The notes beneath the pieces are model-generated. The model searched no databases. It worked only from the letters and a program-made list of their open reading frames with translations, and was not told where the DNA came from. Below, one piece after another: positions 37,154 through 47,098 of a stretch of DNA of 47,117 bases (the stretch's first letter is position 1; every line of letters starts with the position of its first letter). A program made the translations under genes and the position numbers. Source of the DNA: Lentibacillus salicampi (GTDB lineage Bacteria > Bacillota > Bacilli > Bacillales > Amphibacillaceae); NCBI RefSeq assembly GCF_004565465.1, contig NZ_SRHY01000026.1, forward strand, positions 1 through 47,117, in the 5' to 3' direction.

Positions 37154-37673
37154 TGCTCTCTCCTGCCTCTTTAATGTATTGATTAATCAGCTCTTCCTGA
37201 TCCTGTGCACTGATTTCTTTTTCAATCACCTTGCCGGCAATGAGAACAGATAATGAAGCTACTTTGTCCTGAAGTGTCTGGATCGCTTTTTCTTTTTCAT
37301 TTTCGATTTCTTCCTGCGCCGATTCTTTAATGCGGGATGCCTCAAGACGTGCAGATTCAATGATATCTTTTTCCTGTTTCGTACCGGCGCTTTTGGCATC
37401 TTCAATCATTTGCTGTGCTTCCTGTTTGGTCTGTTTCAATTGTTCGGCTGCTTCCGCCTGCGCTTTTTCAGCTTCGGCACGGCTTTTTTCGGCTGCTTCA
37501 ATTTCACCTGATACATATTCTTCACGTTTTTGCATGGTGTTGATTAATGGACCCCATGCAAATTTACGAACCAATAGGATTAGGACAATAAAGAAGAACA
37601 GCTGCGTCACCATATCGCCAACCTGAAGGCCGCCGATTGCAGCGTTAATCGTTAACCCTGTAAATGCCTGCAC
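37146..37673 (-). CDS. atpF: ATP synthase Fo subunit b
   Basis: Predicted 175-residue stator subunit: one N-terminal TM helix (about residues 18-38, QLFFFIVLILLVRKFAWGPL) and a long Glu/Ala/Lys-rich coiled coil. The start is set to GTG at 37673 (AGGAGT seven bases upstream), giving MQAFTGLTINAAIGG; an upstream GTG at 37691 would place the ribosome site inside the gene. Confidence 0.96.
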   Translation of the reverse strand: MQAFTGLTINAAIGGLQVGDMVTQLFFFIVLILLVRKFAWGPLINTMQKREEYVSGEIEAAEKSRAEAEKAQAEAAEQLKQTKQEAQQMIEDAKSAGTKQEKDIIESARLEASRIKESAQEEIENEKEKAIQTLQDKVASLSVLIAGKVIEKEISAQDQEELINQYIKEAGESNE

Positions 37674-37791
37674 AGAATTCACTCCTTTCACTATACGTAT
37701 CGGTCTTTCATTGTTTAGGCTGGCAGTACAAACAACGGCGAAGGTTCTTTGTGAAGAAAAACTCCGCCATCATCCGGTTTTTTCCATTCAG

Positions 37792-38037
<246 letters not shown>

Positions 38038-38099
38038 TTAGTAATTCCAGTCTCGGCAATCAATTGCCAAAACGGGTTACTTAACAATTTTTATAAAGC

Positions 38100-38828
<729 letters not shown>

Positions 38829-38846
38829 TCACCCCTCTTCCAAACA

Positions 38847-39215
38847 TTATTCTTCAGATTCAGACATAAAAAAATCGATCACAATGACCAGATAGGATGT
38901 CATTAATCCAACGATAACAAAAATCATGTCGAAATACGCATCATAGCGAAGTGCAATGAAAACAGCCAAAACGGCTGCTGCCATCCTTGAAAGCGTCCCG
39001 ATACCTGTTGCCCGCTTATTGGTCTCCACCGATTCCGCAAGCGCACTAACTTTACGCTGCAGCAGCCATAAGTTGTAAAAACTTGCGGCACCGCCTAACA
39101 GAAGCCCGAGAAAAATACGCGGGTATGGCGTGAAACCTGCTCCCAGCACAAATAGAGCGAGGAGATACAGCATCCATTTACGCTGCCTGTTAACCGTCAT
39201 TCCGGAATACGACAT
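38847..39215 (-). CDS. atpI: ATP synthase subunit I (AtpI)
   Basis: Predicted 122-residue membrane protein with four TM helices, first gene of the atp operon; AtpI assists c-ring assembly or ion supply in related organisms. The block RIFLGLLLGGAASFYNLWLLQRKV is typical. The start is taken as ATG 39215 (MSYSGMTVNRQRKW) after GGGAGAAGAG; an ATG five codons later overlaps the stop of a short upstream frame (ATGA) and could instead be the coupled start. Confidence 0.9.
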   Translation of the reverse strand: MSYSGMTVNRQRKWMLYLLALFVLGAGFTPYPRIFLGLLLGGAASFYNLWLLQRKVSALAESVETNKRATGIGTLSRMAAAVLAVFIALRYDAYFDMIFVIVGLMTSYLVIVIDFFMSESEE

Positions 39216-39247
39216 GATTTGACTCTTCTCCCAATAAAATCGTGCAT
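39197..39247 (-). CDS. Possible 16-codon leader ORF overlapping the atpI start
   Basis: ATG at 39247 follows AGAGGGG at good spacing, stronger than the atpI site itself. The frame (MHDFIGRRVKSCRIPE) runs into atpI in another frame and its TGA overlaps codon 6 (ATG) of atpI as ATGA. It may couple translation of atpI. Could be chance. Confidence 0.3.
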   Translation of the reverse strand: MHDFIGRRVKSCRIPE

Positions 39248-39411
39248 GATAAATCCCCTCTGTATGCGCTCTCTTAGCTGGACCTGAGCCTTCGTAACAG
39301 AAGTGAAGTAAATCACAGTGCATGCGGAACAAACATCCTATTATTATGTAAGGAATGGGCTGTCCTATAGACAGGCAGACACTAAAAATCCTTACTATTC
39401 CACACTAAGCT

Positions 39412-39440
39412 AGTTTACATTAGCCACATCCCGTTGTCAA
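39412..39440 (-). promoter_or_regulatory. Sigma-A promoter of the ATP synthase operon
   Basis: Perfect TTGACA (39440-39435), 17-bp spacer, TAAACT (39417-39412) on the minus strand, about 190 bp upstream of atpI, giving a long leader. The rest of 39441-39595 shows no gene; it is the 3' region of the upstream protease gene without a clear terminator. Confidence 0.8.
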
Positions 39441-39595
39441 TTAGTATCTCAGTCAAATGACCTGCCATCTCCTGCCATTATCGCACCGCTTGGGGGCACG
39501 TTTTTTCACCTGTTATGGTCTCTCTCAACTCTTATTATATAGGAAGATAAAGCGCCTTTTCTATGAACATTATGTGAACAATTTTTTGTCAAAAT

Positions 39596-41782
39596 TTAGT
39601 TGCGTGTTTCTGACCCCGGTATGTGAATAATGGTCTGATAACCAGCCATTTCCTCATTAGCTAGTTTGACATTGATGACAGCCAGGTACTGACCGGGTTT
39701 ACCTAGATCTGATTGTTCAAGGCGGCCTTCATTTAAGCCGACCTGAACATCATCCGTCTCCAACAGTGTCCGCTCGTACATCAGTGTATCTGGGTTATAC
39801 AGCATGACATCGATATGCTCCGCCTGATCTGTCAAATAAAGCTGATACCCATACATATCATTAGAGAAAGGCTTTAACGAAAAGTCGAATCCCATCGCTT
39901 TCGGGTAGTCTGCTGTCTTATTAACAAAAAGATATGGCAGATGGTATTGAGTGTCATCCTGGTTCAAGGTCAACCAGCCCTGATGAACGCCTTCGTCAAC
40001 TTGTGTGCTGTTAATGGACAACCCGATCGGCAGCTGTTTGGTCTCCCCTTTGTCCAGCGTAAAGCTTAGAGGCACGTGCCAGGTCAGTCCTTTCTGTTTT
40101 GCCGGAACCGAAAAGTTATAGGTCTGCTGCTGATTGGACTGATTTTCAATGGTGATTTGACGTGTTTTGGTTTCATTATGGCCGTCAGCTTTGCCAAATG
40201 ACAAGAGCGGTTTGTTGATAATGGTAGTGGCGCCCGCGGCTTTTTCCGGCCGAATTTCCCCCATCCCCTGGATAATGGGAGAAAAGGGCTCCCCCTGTTC
40301 ATTCCTGACGCGTTTCGCCGTTGTCTTTAACGCGCCCGCCAATTGTTCTATCGACCAGTCCGGGTGCGCCTCCATCAGCAGTGCCATTGCCCCGGTGACA
40401 TGCGGGGCTGCCATACTTGTTCCCTGCAGTTCCTGATAACCACCGGGGACCGTGCTTAAAATATTGGTGCCTGGCGCACTAACTTCCGGTTTTAAGTCCC
40501 AGTTCACGGTAACCGGCCCGCGCGAACTGAAGTCGGCAATGGTTTCTTTCGTTTTTTCATATTGCGTTTTCATGTAGGTCGTTTGGCTTTCCGTGTTTTG
40601 AACGAGCCATTGGCCGTCCTGTTTCGAAATGGACGCGACAGGAATTTTAATGTCGGCATCAGCCGTGTCAATCATCCCCTGAAAATGACCCGGTTCGTTG
40701 TTATAAACGACAGCAGCGATCGCACCAGCAGCTTGCGCTTGTTTTGCCAGCTTAGAAAAAGGAGTCTCACCACGTGCCATCACTGCGATTTTCCCGCGAA
40801 CATTTTCGCCGTTAAAAACAGCCGCTTCATAGCTTTTCCTCAGGTCCCACGCTTCCGATCCATCCATCACTGCCAGCGGAATTTTCTTGTTGCTCAGTGA
40901 TTCAAACAAATAAGGAACCGTCTGTGGACTTGACGCAGCACCAACGGACAGTGCATTGGCAGCAGTGGCCGGGGAGCCGATCGTCCAATTTTCCGGACCA
41001 TTATTGCCATTGGCGGTCACGACAGGCACACCAAGCTCCCCCGCCCTGTTCACAGCAACACTTGTCGGAAAATCCGGCCCGTTAACCGTATTTCCCAGCG
41101 AAAGATTGATGATATCTGCTCCGTCATCGACTGCCTGCTCCAATGCGGCAATTACCTGGATCGAACTCCCCATCCCGCCGGGTCCAAGTGCACGGTAGGA
41201 ATGAATCGAGGCATCGGGCGCCACACCTTTTAGCTTGCCATCCGCTGCAATGATGCCTGCCACATGCGTCCCATGTTGTGTCGGCATGCCTTCTTCGGCC
41301 GTTGTTTCCATCGGATCATCATCCAAATCCACCAGATCATAGCCACCTGCATAATTACCGGCAAGATCAGGATGCTCATAGTCAATACCAGTATCGATAA
41401 CCGCAACCTGAACTCCTTTTCCCGTGTAGGAGGTATCATTCAGTGCCGCCGGAATAACACTGTTCCCGTTTTGATTGAGTGCCTCTGCTTGTGTTTCATA
41501 CGTGGTGACCGGGTGAACAGCTTTAATGAACGCCAGTGATTCTATTTTTTCAAATTGTTCCGGCTCTGCTTTCAATGCCAGGCCGTTGAATAATGTGTCA
41601 TATGTATGAACCACTTCGATGGAAGGGTGATAGGTATTGAGATAGGACTTGTGCTCCTCAGGGTTGCCGTCCACTTCAATGATAACAGATTCCTCATCCG
41701 GCTGACTGCTTTGGGAAAAGACGGACGGGGGTGCAAGCAAAAACGGAATGAGAAATATAAGGATGATGAGCAAACGGCGCAT
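39596..41782 (-). CDS. Secreted S8 subtilisin-like serine protease (Vpr-like)
   Basis: Predicted 728-residue exported protease. Signal peptide at residues 1-23 (RRLLIILIFLIPFLLAPPSVFS), I9 propeptide (about 30-100), then the catalytic domain with Asp in VAVIDTGIDYEHPDL, His in QHGTHVAGI, oxyanion Asn in TANGNNGPEN and Ser in QGTSMAAPHVTGA. A PA domain is inserted (NGENVRGKIAVMARGETPFSKLAKQAQAAGA), as in Vpr minor proteases, and a C-terminal beta-rich domain follows. ATG at 41782 after AAAGGAG is preferred to 41821. The gene stands between mnaA and atpI, where Bacillus subtilis has none, so it is an accessory gene. It probably degrades extracellular protein for nutrition. Confidence 0.93.
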   Translation of the reverse strand: MRRLLIILIFLIPFLLAPPSVFSQSSQPDEESVIIEVDGNPEEHKSYLNTYHPSIEVVHTYDTLFNGLALKAEPEQFEKIESLAFIKAVHPVTTYETQAEALNQNGNSVIPAALNDTSYTGKGVQVAVIDTGIDYEHPDLAGNYAGGYDLVDLDDDPMETTAEEGMPTQHGTHVAGIIAADGKLKGVAPDASIHSYRALGPGGMGSSIQVIAALEQAVDDGADIINLSLGNTVNGPDFPTSVAVNRAGELGVPVVTANGNNGPENWTIGSPATAANALSVGAASSPQTVPYLFESLSNKKIPLAVMDGSEAWDLRKSYEAAVFNGENVRGKIAVMARGETPFSKLAKQAQAAGAIAAVVYNNEPGHFQGMIDTADADIKIPVASISKQDGQWLVQNTESQTTYMKTQYEKTKETIADFSSRGPVTVNWDLKPEVSAPGTNILSTVPGGYQELQGTSMAAPHVTGAMALLMEAHPDWSIEQLAGALKTTAKRVRNEQGEPFSPIIQGMGEIRPEKAAGATTIINKPLLSFGKADGHNETKTRQITIENQSNQQQTYNFSVPAKQKGLTWHVPLSFTLDKGETKQLPIGLSINSTQVDEGVHQGWLTLNQDDTQYHLPYLFVNKTADYPKAMGFDFSLKPFSNDMYGYQLYLTDQAEHIDVMLYNPDTLMYERTLLETDDVQVGLNEGRLEQSDLGKPGQYLAVINVKLANEEMAGYQTIIHIPGSETRN

Positions 41783-41891
41783 TAGAAGGTCTCCTTTGGC
41801 GTAATGATATACCGATAGCATTTGAAACGTATGGGAAAAACATACATGTCGGGCGTGGGTGTTTTGAGTCTGCCGTTGGTGATTGGGGCTT

Positions 41892-42452
41892 TACCGTTGA
41901 TGGGCGCGCTTTTACCTTCGATGTCTCGCGATCTACCGTTGATGCTTGCGCTTTTACCTTCGATACCTCGCACTCTACCGTTGATGCTAACGCTTCTACC
42001 TTCGATACCTCGCGTTCCACCGTTGATGCTCACGCTTTTACCTTCGATACCCCGCGATCTACCGTTGATGCTTGCGCTTTTACCTTCGATACCTCGCGAA
42101 CTACCGTTGATGCTTGCGCTTTTACCTTCGATGCCCCGCGCTCTACCGTTGATGCTTGCGCTTTTACCTTCGATGTCTCGCGATCTACCGTTGATGCTCT
42201 TACTTCTACCGTCGATATCTCGCGCTTTATCGTTGATGCTCGTGCTCCTACCTTCGATACCTCGCGTTCCACCGTTGATGCTCACGCTTCTACCTTCGAT
42301 ACCTCGCACTCTACCGTTGATGCTTGCACTTTTACCTTCGATGTCTCGCGATCTACCGTTGATGCTCTCACTTCTACCTTCGATACCTCGCGCTTTACCG
42401 TTGATGCTCGTGCTCCTACCTTCGATGCACCCTGCTCCACCGTTGATGTTAT
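41892..42452. repeat. 21-bp tandem array D (TVD family), 27 copies
   Basis: GAT cores at 41899 and every 21 bp to 42445, 27 copies with no indel. Two unit types alternate: CTACCGTTGATGCTTGCGCTT and TTACCTTCGATACCTCGCGAT, making a 42-bp dimer repeat. It fills the 742-bp gap between mnaA and the protease gene. Long ORFs on both strands are consequences of the period; none has a ribosome site. Confidence 0.95.
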
Positions 42453-42492
42453 ACCGATCGTGGCAAAAAATCATCGTTGCCAAATCATACAG

Positions 42493-42519
42493 AAAGGATC
42501 CGGCCTCGCCGGATCCTTT
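42493..42519. terminator. Stem-loop after mnaA
   Basis: AAAGGATCCGGC / GCCGGATCCTTT, 12-bp perfect stem with a 3-base loop, six bases after the mnaA stop. The T run is on the plus-strand side, so it also would stop transcription entering from array D. Confidence 0.8.
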
Positions 42520-42524
42520 TTTTC

Positions 42525-43640
42525 CTATTTATTAAAATATGCCACAATCGCATCGGCAATTTTGCCTGATGCCTGGCCGTCGCCATATGGGTTGGAGGCT
42601 TTTGCCATTTTGTCATGGGCAGCTTCATCGCTTACTAACTGATCAGCAAGGTTAAAAATCGCTTCCTCATCAGTACCGGCCAGTTTCAGTGTTCCAGCCT
42701 GAATGCCTTCCGGGCGCTCGGTCGTATCCCTCAGGACAAGCACCGGGACGCCCAATGATGGCGCTTCTTCCTGCACGCCGCCCGAATCTGTCATTATTAA
42801 ATGGGCCTTCGCGGCGAAATTATGAAAGTCAACGACACCGAGTGGTTCAATTAGCTTTATGCGATCGTCATCACCCAAAATGCTGTTCGCTGTCTGCTGA
42901 ACAACCGGATTCAGATGGACCGGGTAAATAACTTGGATATCGCTGTGCGCATCAACAAGCCGCTTAATAGCGCGAAACATCTGCTCCATATTGCGACCCA
43001 GGTTTTCCCGGCGATGAGCGGTCACAAGCACCAGCCGGCGATGCCCAATTTCATTTAGTATCGGACTGGAATAATCAGCATCAACTGTTGTTTTCAGTGC
43101 ATCAATCGCCGTATTACCAGTAACCATAATACGGTCAGCAGGTTTGTTCTCATCCAAAAGGTTCTGCTTTGAGTTGTCTGTGGGTGCAAAATGTAAATCA
43201 GCCATGACGCCTGTCAACTGCCGATTCATTTCTTCCGGATAAGGGGAATATTTGTCCCATGTACGCAGCCCTGCCTCAACATGACCAACCGCAATCTGGT
43301 TATAGTAAGCGGCTAGTGATGCCGCGAACGTTGTCGTTGTGTCACCGTGCACAAGCACCATGTCTGGCTCTGTCTCTTTCATAACACCATCCAGACCAAC
43401 AAGCGCGCTTGTGGTAATTTGCGCAAGTGATTGATTCTGTTTCATAATGTTCAAGTCAAAATCCGGGGTGATACTGAAAATGTCCAACACCTGATCAAGC
43501 ATTTCACGATGTTGGGCGGTCACCGTTACAATCGGATCAAAAGTTTCAGGTCGTTTTTTCAACTCTAGGACGAGCGGCGCCATTTTGACCGCTTCAGGCC
43601 TTGTCCCGAAAATCGTCATGACTTTAATTCGTTCACGCAT
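42525..43640 (-). CDS. mnaA: UDP-N-acetylglucosamine 2-epimerase (non-hydrolysing)
   Basis: Predicted 371-residue cytosolic enzyme interconverting UDP-GlcNAc and UDP-ManNAc for teichoic-acid linkage units or other surface glycans. Conserved blocks: IFGTRPEAVKMAPLV at the N-terminus, LVHGDTTTTFA (catalytic Asp about 95), GHVEAGLRT (Glu about 117), PEEMNRQL (Glu about 131), VTAHRREN (His about 212) and TDSGGVQEEAPSLG with the UDP-binding site. Length is normal. ATG at 43640. It lies downstream of upp, the same order as in Bacillus subtilis. Confidence 0.96.
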   Translation of the reverse strand: MRERIKVMTIFGTRPEAVKMAPLVLELKKRPETFDPIVTVTAQHREMLDQVLDIFSITPDFDLNIMKQNQSLAQITTSALVGLDGVMKETEPDMVLVHGDTTTTFAASLAAYYNQIAVGHVEAGLRTWDKYSPYPEEMNRQLTGVMADLHFAPTDNSKQNLLDENKPADRIMVTGNTAIDALKTTVDADYSSPILNEIGHRRLVLVTAHRRENLGRNMEQMFRAIKRLVDAHSDIQVIYPVHLNPVVQQTANSILGDDDRIKLIEPLGVVDFHNFAAKAHLIMTDSGGVQEEAPSLGVPVLVLRDTTERPEGIQAGTLKLAGTDEEAIFNLADQLVSDEAAHDKMAKASNPYGDGQASGKIADAIVAYFNK

Positions 43641-43658
43641 CGTTTATTCACTCCACGA

Positions 43659-44288
43659 TTATTTTGTCCCGTACAAACGGTCGCCGGCATCACCAAGTCC
43701 TGGAATGATATAACCGTGATCATTTAATTTTTCATCAAGCGCACCAAGGAAAATATCAACATCAGGGTGCGCGTTTTGAATTACTTCAACGCCTTCCGGG
43801 GCTGCGACAAGACACATCAGACGAATTTGCTTGGCGCCGCGTTTTTTCAGAGAATGAATCGCGTCATTGGCTGAACCGCCTGTTGCCAGCATCGGATCAA
43901 TCACAATCAGTTCACGGTCCGCTATATCGGATGGCAATTTAATGTAGTATTCATGCGGTTGCAACGTTTCCGGATCCCGGTACAACCCGACATGACCGAC
44001 ACGGGCTGCCGGAATCAGTTTCAGCATACCATCAACCATGCCAAGCCCTGCACGAAGAATCGGAATCAGACCAATTTTTTTGCCGGCAAGAACCTTGGTT
44101 TGTGCCTCCATGACCGGTGTTTCAATTGTTTTTTCCTGCAGTGGCAGGTTGCGTGTAATTTCAAACGCCATCAGCATTGCAACCTCATCAACCAGCTCGC
44201 GGAATTCCTTTGTCCCCGTTTGTTTATCACGTATGTACGTCAGTTTGTGTTGAATTAATGGATGATCCAGCACGTGTACTTTTCCCAT
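43659..44288 (-). CDS. upp: Uracil phosphoribosyltransferase
   Basis: Predicted 209-residue salvage enzyme making UMP from uracil and [34 protein letters not shown] at the N-terminus, the PRPP loop [16 protein letters not shown] (about residues 128-143), and the C-terminal [18 protein letters not shown] uracil-binding block are characteristic. ATG at 44288 after AGGGAG. Same neighbourhood as in Bacillus subtilis (glyA-upp-mnaA). Confidence 0.98.
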   Translation of the reverse strand: MGKVHVLDHPLIQHKLTYIRDKQTGTKEFRELVDEVAMLMAFEITRNLPLQEKTIETPVMEAQTKVLAGKKIGLIPILRAGLGMVDGMLKLIPAARVGHVGLYRDPETLQPHEYYIKLPSDIADRELIVIDPMLATGGSANDAIHSLKKRGAKQIRLMCLVAAPEGVEVIQNAHPDVDIFLGALDEKLNDHGYIIPGLGDAGDRLYGTK

Positions 44289-44455
44289 TTTTACTGAACA
44301 CTCCCTATCATTAGTGGCATCTTAAAAATTGTACTGAAAAATGAACGAGCTTGCAAGTAGGCTGGAGTTAATTAAAGGAGCCGGAACCTAGCATTGAAAG
44401 AACTTTGCGCTTGTCTGAGCCGGATTATGCTCCTTTGTATAATGATGCCTCGCCT

Positions 44456-44650
44456 GCACGATTTCGCCCGGCTCTCGCTCAAGTTAACGCCGCTCCTGCT
44501 CGAGTCCATACCGCTCTCGCTCGAGTTAACGCCGCTCCTGCTCGAGTCCATACCGCTCTCGCTCGAGTTAACGCCGCTCCTGCTCGAGTCCATACCGCTC
44601 TCGCTCGAGTTGACGCACCTCCCACTCGAGTCCATACCGTTCCCGTCCGC
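44456..44650. repeat. 21-bp tandem array B (LAR family), about 9-10 copies
   Basis: GCTCG cores at 44477, 44498, 44519, 44540, 44561, 44582, 44603 and degenerate copies at 44456, 44624 and 44645, all in 21-bp register. Unit types CTCGCTCGAGTTAACGCCGCT and CCTGCTCGAGTCCATACCGCT alternate (42-bp dimers). It lies in the 427-bp gap between glyA and upp; nothing else is visible at 44289-44455. Confidence 0.92.
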
Positions 44651-44686
44651 TCGATGATGCAGACCTTTCCTCCCCCCCTGAAAAAA

Positions 44687-44709
44687 GGACGCTCCCTGAA
44701 GGAACATCC
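44687..44709 (-). terminator. Terminator of glyA
   Basis: GGATGTTCC / GGAGCGTCC hairpin (minus strand, two G-U pairs) followed by six T, seven bases after the glyA stop. Confidence 0.75.
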
Positions 44710-44715
44710 CTAAAC

Positions 44716-45951
44716 TTATGCATATAATGGAAATTTGCTGGTTAATCCTTTAACACGCTCTTCCGCCTCAAGCAGCACGTTTTCATCTTCATGTTTTTTC
44801 AAAACCAAGGCGATGATTGAAGCGATTTCCTTCATTTCTGCTTCTTTAAAACCGCGTGTGGTCACGGCTGCTGTTCCCATGCGGACACCGCTTGTAACAA
44901 ACGGGCTTTCCGTATCAAATGGAATCGTATTTTTATTGGCGGTAAGTCCAACATCATCAAGGGCTTTTTCAGCCACTTTTCCAGTAAGGTTTAGCGGTGT
45001 CACGTCAAGCAGCAGTAGATGATTATCCGTTCCACCTGATACAATACGGATCCCTTCATTTGTCAATGCGTCGCTTAATGCCTTGGCGTTTTGGATAATT
45101 TGCTTGGAGTAGGCCTTGAAATCATCGGTTAATGCTTCTTTAAAAGAAACGGCTTTGGCAGCGATGATATGCATCAGCGGTCCGCCCTGCATGCCCGGGA
45201 AAACATTTTTATCGATTTTTTTCGCATAGTCTTCTTTGCATAAAATCATGCCGCCACGTGGCCCTCTTAATGTTTTATGGGTGGTGGTCGTCACGAAATC
45301 GGCATAATCAACCGGATTCTGATGGAGTCCGGATGCAACAAGCCCCGCAATGTGCGCCATGTCCACCAGCAGATAAGCGCCTACTTCATCGGCGATTCCC
45401 CGGAATTTGGCAAAATCAATTTCGCGGGAATATGCACTGGCGCCGGCAATAATTAGTTTCGGTTGGACTTCTTTGGCTCGTTCGAGAACGGCATCATAAT
45501 CAAGCTGCTCGGTCTCCTGATCGACACCGTAATCCACAACATGGAACAATTTGCCGCTGAAGTTAACCGGGCTGCCGTGTGTCAAATGACCGCCATGGTT
45601 CAGATTCATACCGAGAATGGTGTCACCCGGGTCCAACACGGAAAAATACACCGCCATATTTGCCTGTGCGCCGGAATGCGGCTGAACGTTGGCATGATCT
45701 GCACCGAACAGTTGCGTTGCCCGGTCGCGTGCCAGGTTTTCCACAACATCCACATGCTCACAACCACCATAATAGCGTTTACCCGGATAGCCTTCCGCGT
45801 ATTTGTTCGTCAGTACCGAGCCCATTGCTTCCATGACTGCCTCGGATACGAAATTTTCAGATGCAATCAGTTCAATCTTTTCCTGCTGGCGCGTTTTTTC
45901 TGCCTGCATTGCTTCGTACACTTCATAATCTGTTTGCTTGACATGGTCCAT
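44716..45951 (-). CDS. glyA: Serine hydroxymethyltransferase
   Basis: Predicted 411-residue PLP enzyme that converts serine and tetrahydrofolate to glycine and methylene-THF. Hallmarks are [38 protein letters not shown] near the N-terminus, [13 protein letters not shown], and the PLP-lysine motif [15 protein letters not shown] (Lys about 226). Normal length. ATG at 45951 after AAGGAGGT. Confidence 0.98.
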   Translation of the reverse strand: MDHVKQTDYEVYEAMQAEKTRQQEKIELIASENFVSEAVMEAMGSVLTNKYAEGYPGKRYYGGCEHVDVVENLARDRATQLFGADHANVQPHSGAQANMAVYFSVLDPGDTILGMNLNHGGHLTHGSPVNFSGKLFHVVDYGVDQETEQLDYDAVLERAKEVQPKLIIAGASAYSREIDFAKFRGIADEVGAYLLVDMAHIAGLVASGLHQNPVDYADFVTTTTHKTLRGPRGGMILCKEDYAKKIDKNVFPGMQGGPLMHIIAAKAVSFKEALTDDFKAYSKQIIQNAKALSDALTNEGIRIVSGGTDNHLLLLDVTPLNLTGKVAEKALDDVGLTANKNTIPFDTESPFVTSGVRMGTAAVTTRGFKEAEMKEIASIIALVLKKHEDENVLLEAEERVKGLTSKFPLYA

Positions 45952-46055
45952 ATGTCATACCTCCTTGGTTTATGATGTGAATGCTTCCCTGCTCAACTGG
46001 ATTTATGTGGCAGCAGCCAAAGTTCTCCACCAACCTTGTGCAGTCAGCGACCCGG

Positions 46056-46628
46056 CTAATCGGCATCGATACCGGCAGCTTCCTGATCATAGACAGCACG
46101 TTTTCCACCGATCAATTTCGGACGGGTGCGTGCAGCAGTGACCCGTGCATTGCCGATCATTCGCTGTGCAAATCGCAGTGGCACGGCAACCGGTTTCAAA
46201 TGCATGCCGATCATGGTGTCGCCAATATCAATGCCACTGTCCGCATTGATGGCTTCAACAACAACAGGTTCTTTCATATGTTTATAGGCAAATGATGCCA
46301 TCGATCCGCCTGCACGGGGCACTGGGATCACCGAAACTTCTTCAAGCCGTTGCCGTTTCATCGTTTCTTTTTCCACAACAAGTGCACGATTCAGATGTTC
46401 GCAGCATTGAAAAGCGATGGCAATGCCAGTTTTTGATTGTAACGCCTGCAATACTGCAAACAGAGCAGCAGCGATTTCCTCACTGCCGGACGTACCAATC
46501 CGCTCTCCTATAACTTCACTGGTTGAACAGCCGACAACGAACAAGTCATCTGCATGCAAATAGCCGCTTGCCTGCCAGTCACTGGATAAGGCTTCCACAT
46601 CCTGCCTGACTTGCTGTTTAAGATCCAT
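46056..46628 (-). CDS. ywlG: TIGR01440 family protein (YwlG)
   Basis: Predicted 190-residue cytosolic protein of the UPF0340/YwlG family. Conserved blocks are LFVVGCSTSEVIGERIGTSGS, FQCCEHLNRALVVE, VPRAGGSMASFAY and DIGDTMIGMHLKPVAVP. Biochemical function is unknown. The ATG at 46628 shares its A with the TGA stop of rpiB (TGATG), so the two genes are translationally coupled. Position between rpiB and glyA is as in Bacillus subtilis. Confidence 0.93.
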   Translation of the reverse strand: MDLKQQVRQDVEALSSDWQASGYLHADDLFVVGCSTSEVIGERIGTSGSEEIAAALFAVLQALQSKTGIAIAFQCCEHLNRALVVEKETMKRQRLEEVSVIPVPRAGGSMASFAYKHMKEPVVVEAINADSGIDIGDTMIGMHLKPVAVPLRFAQRMIGNARVTAARTRPKLIGGKRAVYDQEAAGIDAD

Positions 46629-47098
46629 CACCGATCACCTGCTGCTTGCTTCGGCTGATTGGTTTCGTAAGCTGTCACTTTTTCGATGCGGTTTGCATGC
46701 CGGCCGCCGTCAAATTCGGTTTCCAGCCATGTTTGGGTGATCTCGCGGGCAAGCCCGGGACCGATGACCCGTTCACCCATTGCCAATACATTGGAATCGT
46801 TGTGCCGGCGGGTCAGTCTGGCGCTGTAGACATCACTGACCAGCGCACAGCGGATGCCGTTCACCTTGTTTGCTGAAATTGACATGCCAATGCCTGTTCC
46901 GCAAATAAATATACCACGGTCAAACTCCCCGCTGGCAACACGCTCGGCTGCTGGCAGAGCGTAATCGGGGTAATCGACCGAATATTCACAGGAACAACCC
47001 GTATCCTCGTATTCAATAGCCAGTTCGTCAAGCAGTTTTTTTACCTCGTTTCGAATGCCATTGCCTGCGTGATCCCCTGTTATCATCACTTTCATCAT
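46628..47098 (-). CDS. rpiB: Ribose-5-phosphate isomerase B (RpiB/YwlF)
   Basis: Predicted 156-residue isomerase of the RpiB/LacAB family, interconverting ribose-5-phosphate and ribulose-5-phosphate. GDHAGNGIRNEVKKLL (N-terminal phosphate site), YPDYA, the catalytic-Cys loop CGTGIGMSISANK (about residues 70-82) and RRHNDSNVLAMG are present. The ATG at 47098 with AGGAGGT five bases upstream is used; a second ATG one codon later is equally possible. The gene runs close to the end of the window, and its upstream context is not visible. Confidence 0.95.
   Translation of the reverse strand: MMKVMITGDHAGNGIRNEVKKLLDELAIEYEDTGCSCEYSVDYPDYALPAAERVASGEFDRGIFICGTGIGMSISANKVNGIRCALVSDVYSARLTRRHNDSNVLAMGERVIGPGLAREITQTWLETEFDGGRHANRIEKVTAYETNQPKQAAGDR

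Noticed and set aside
41694..42535. ORFs of 80-237 codons over array D on both strands.
   Set aside because: Same cause: repeat periodicity divisible by three, no ribosome site, heptad low-complexity products only.
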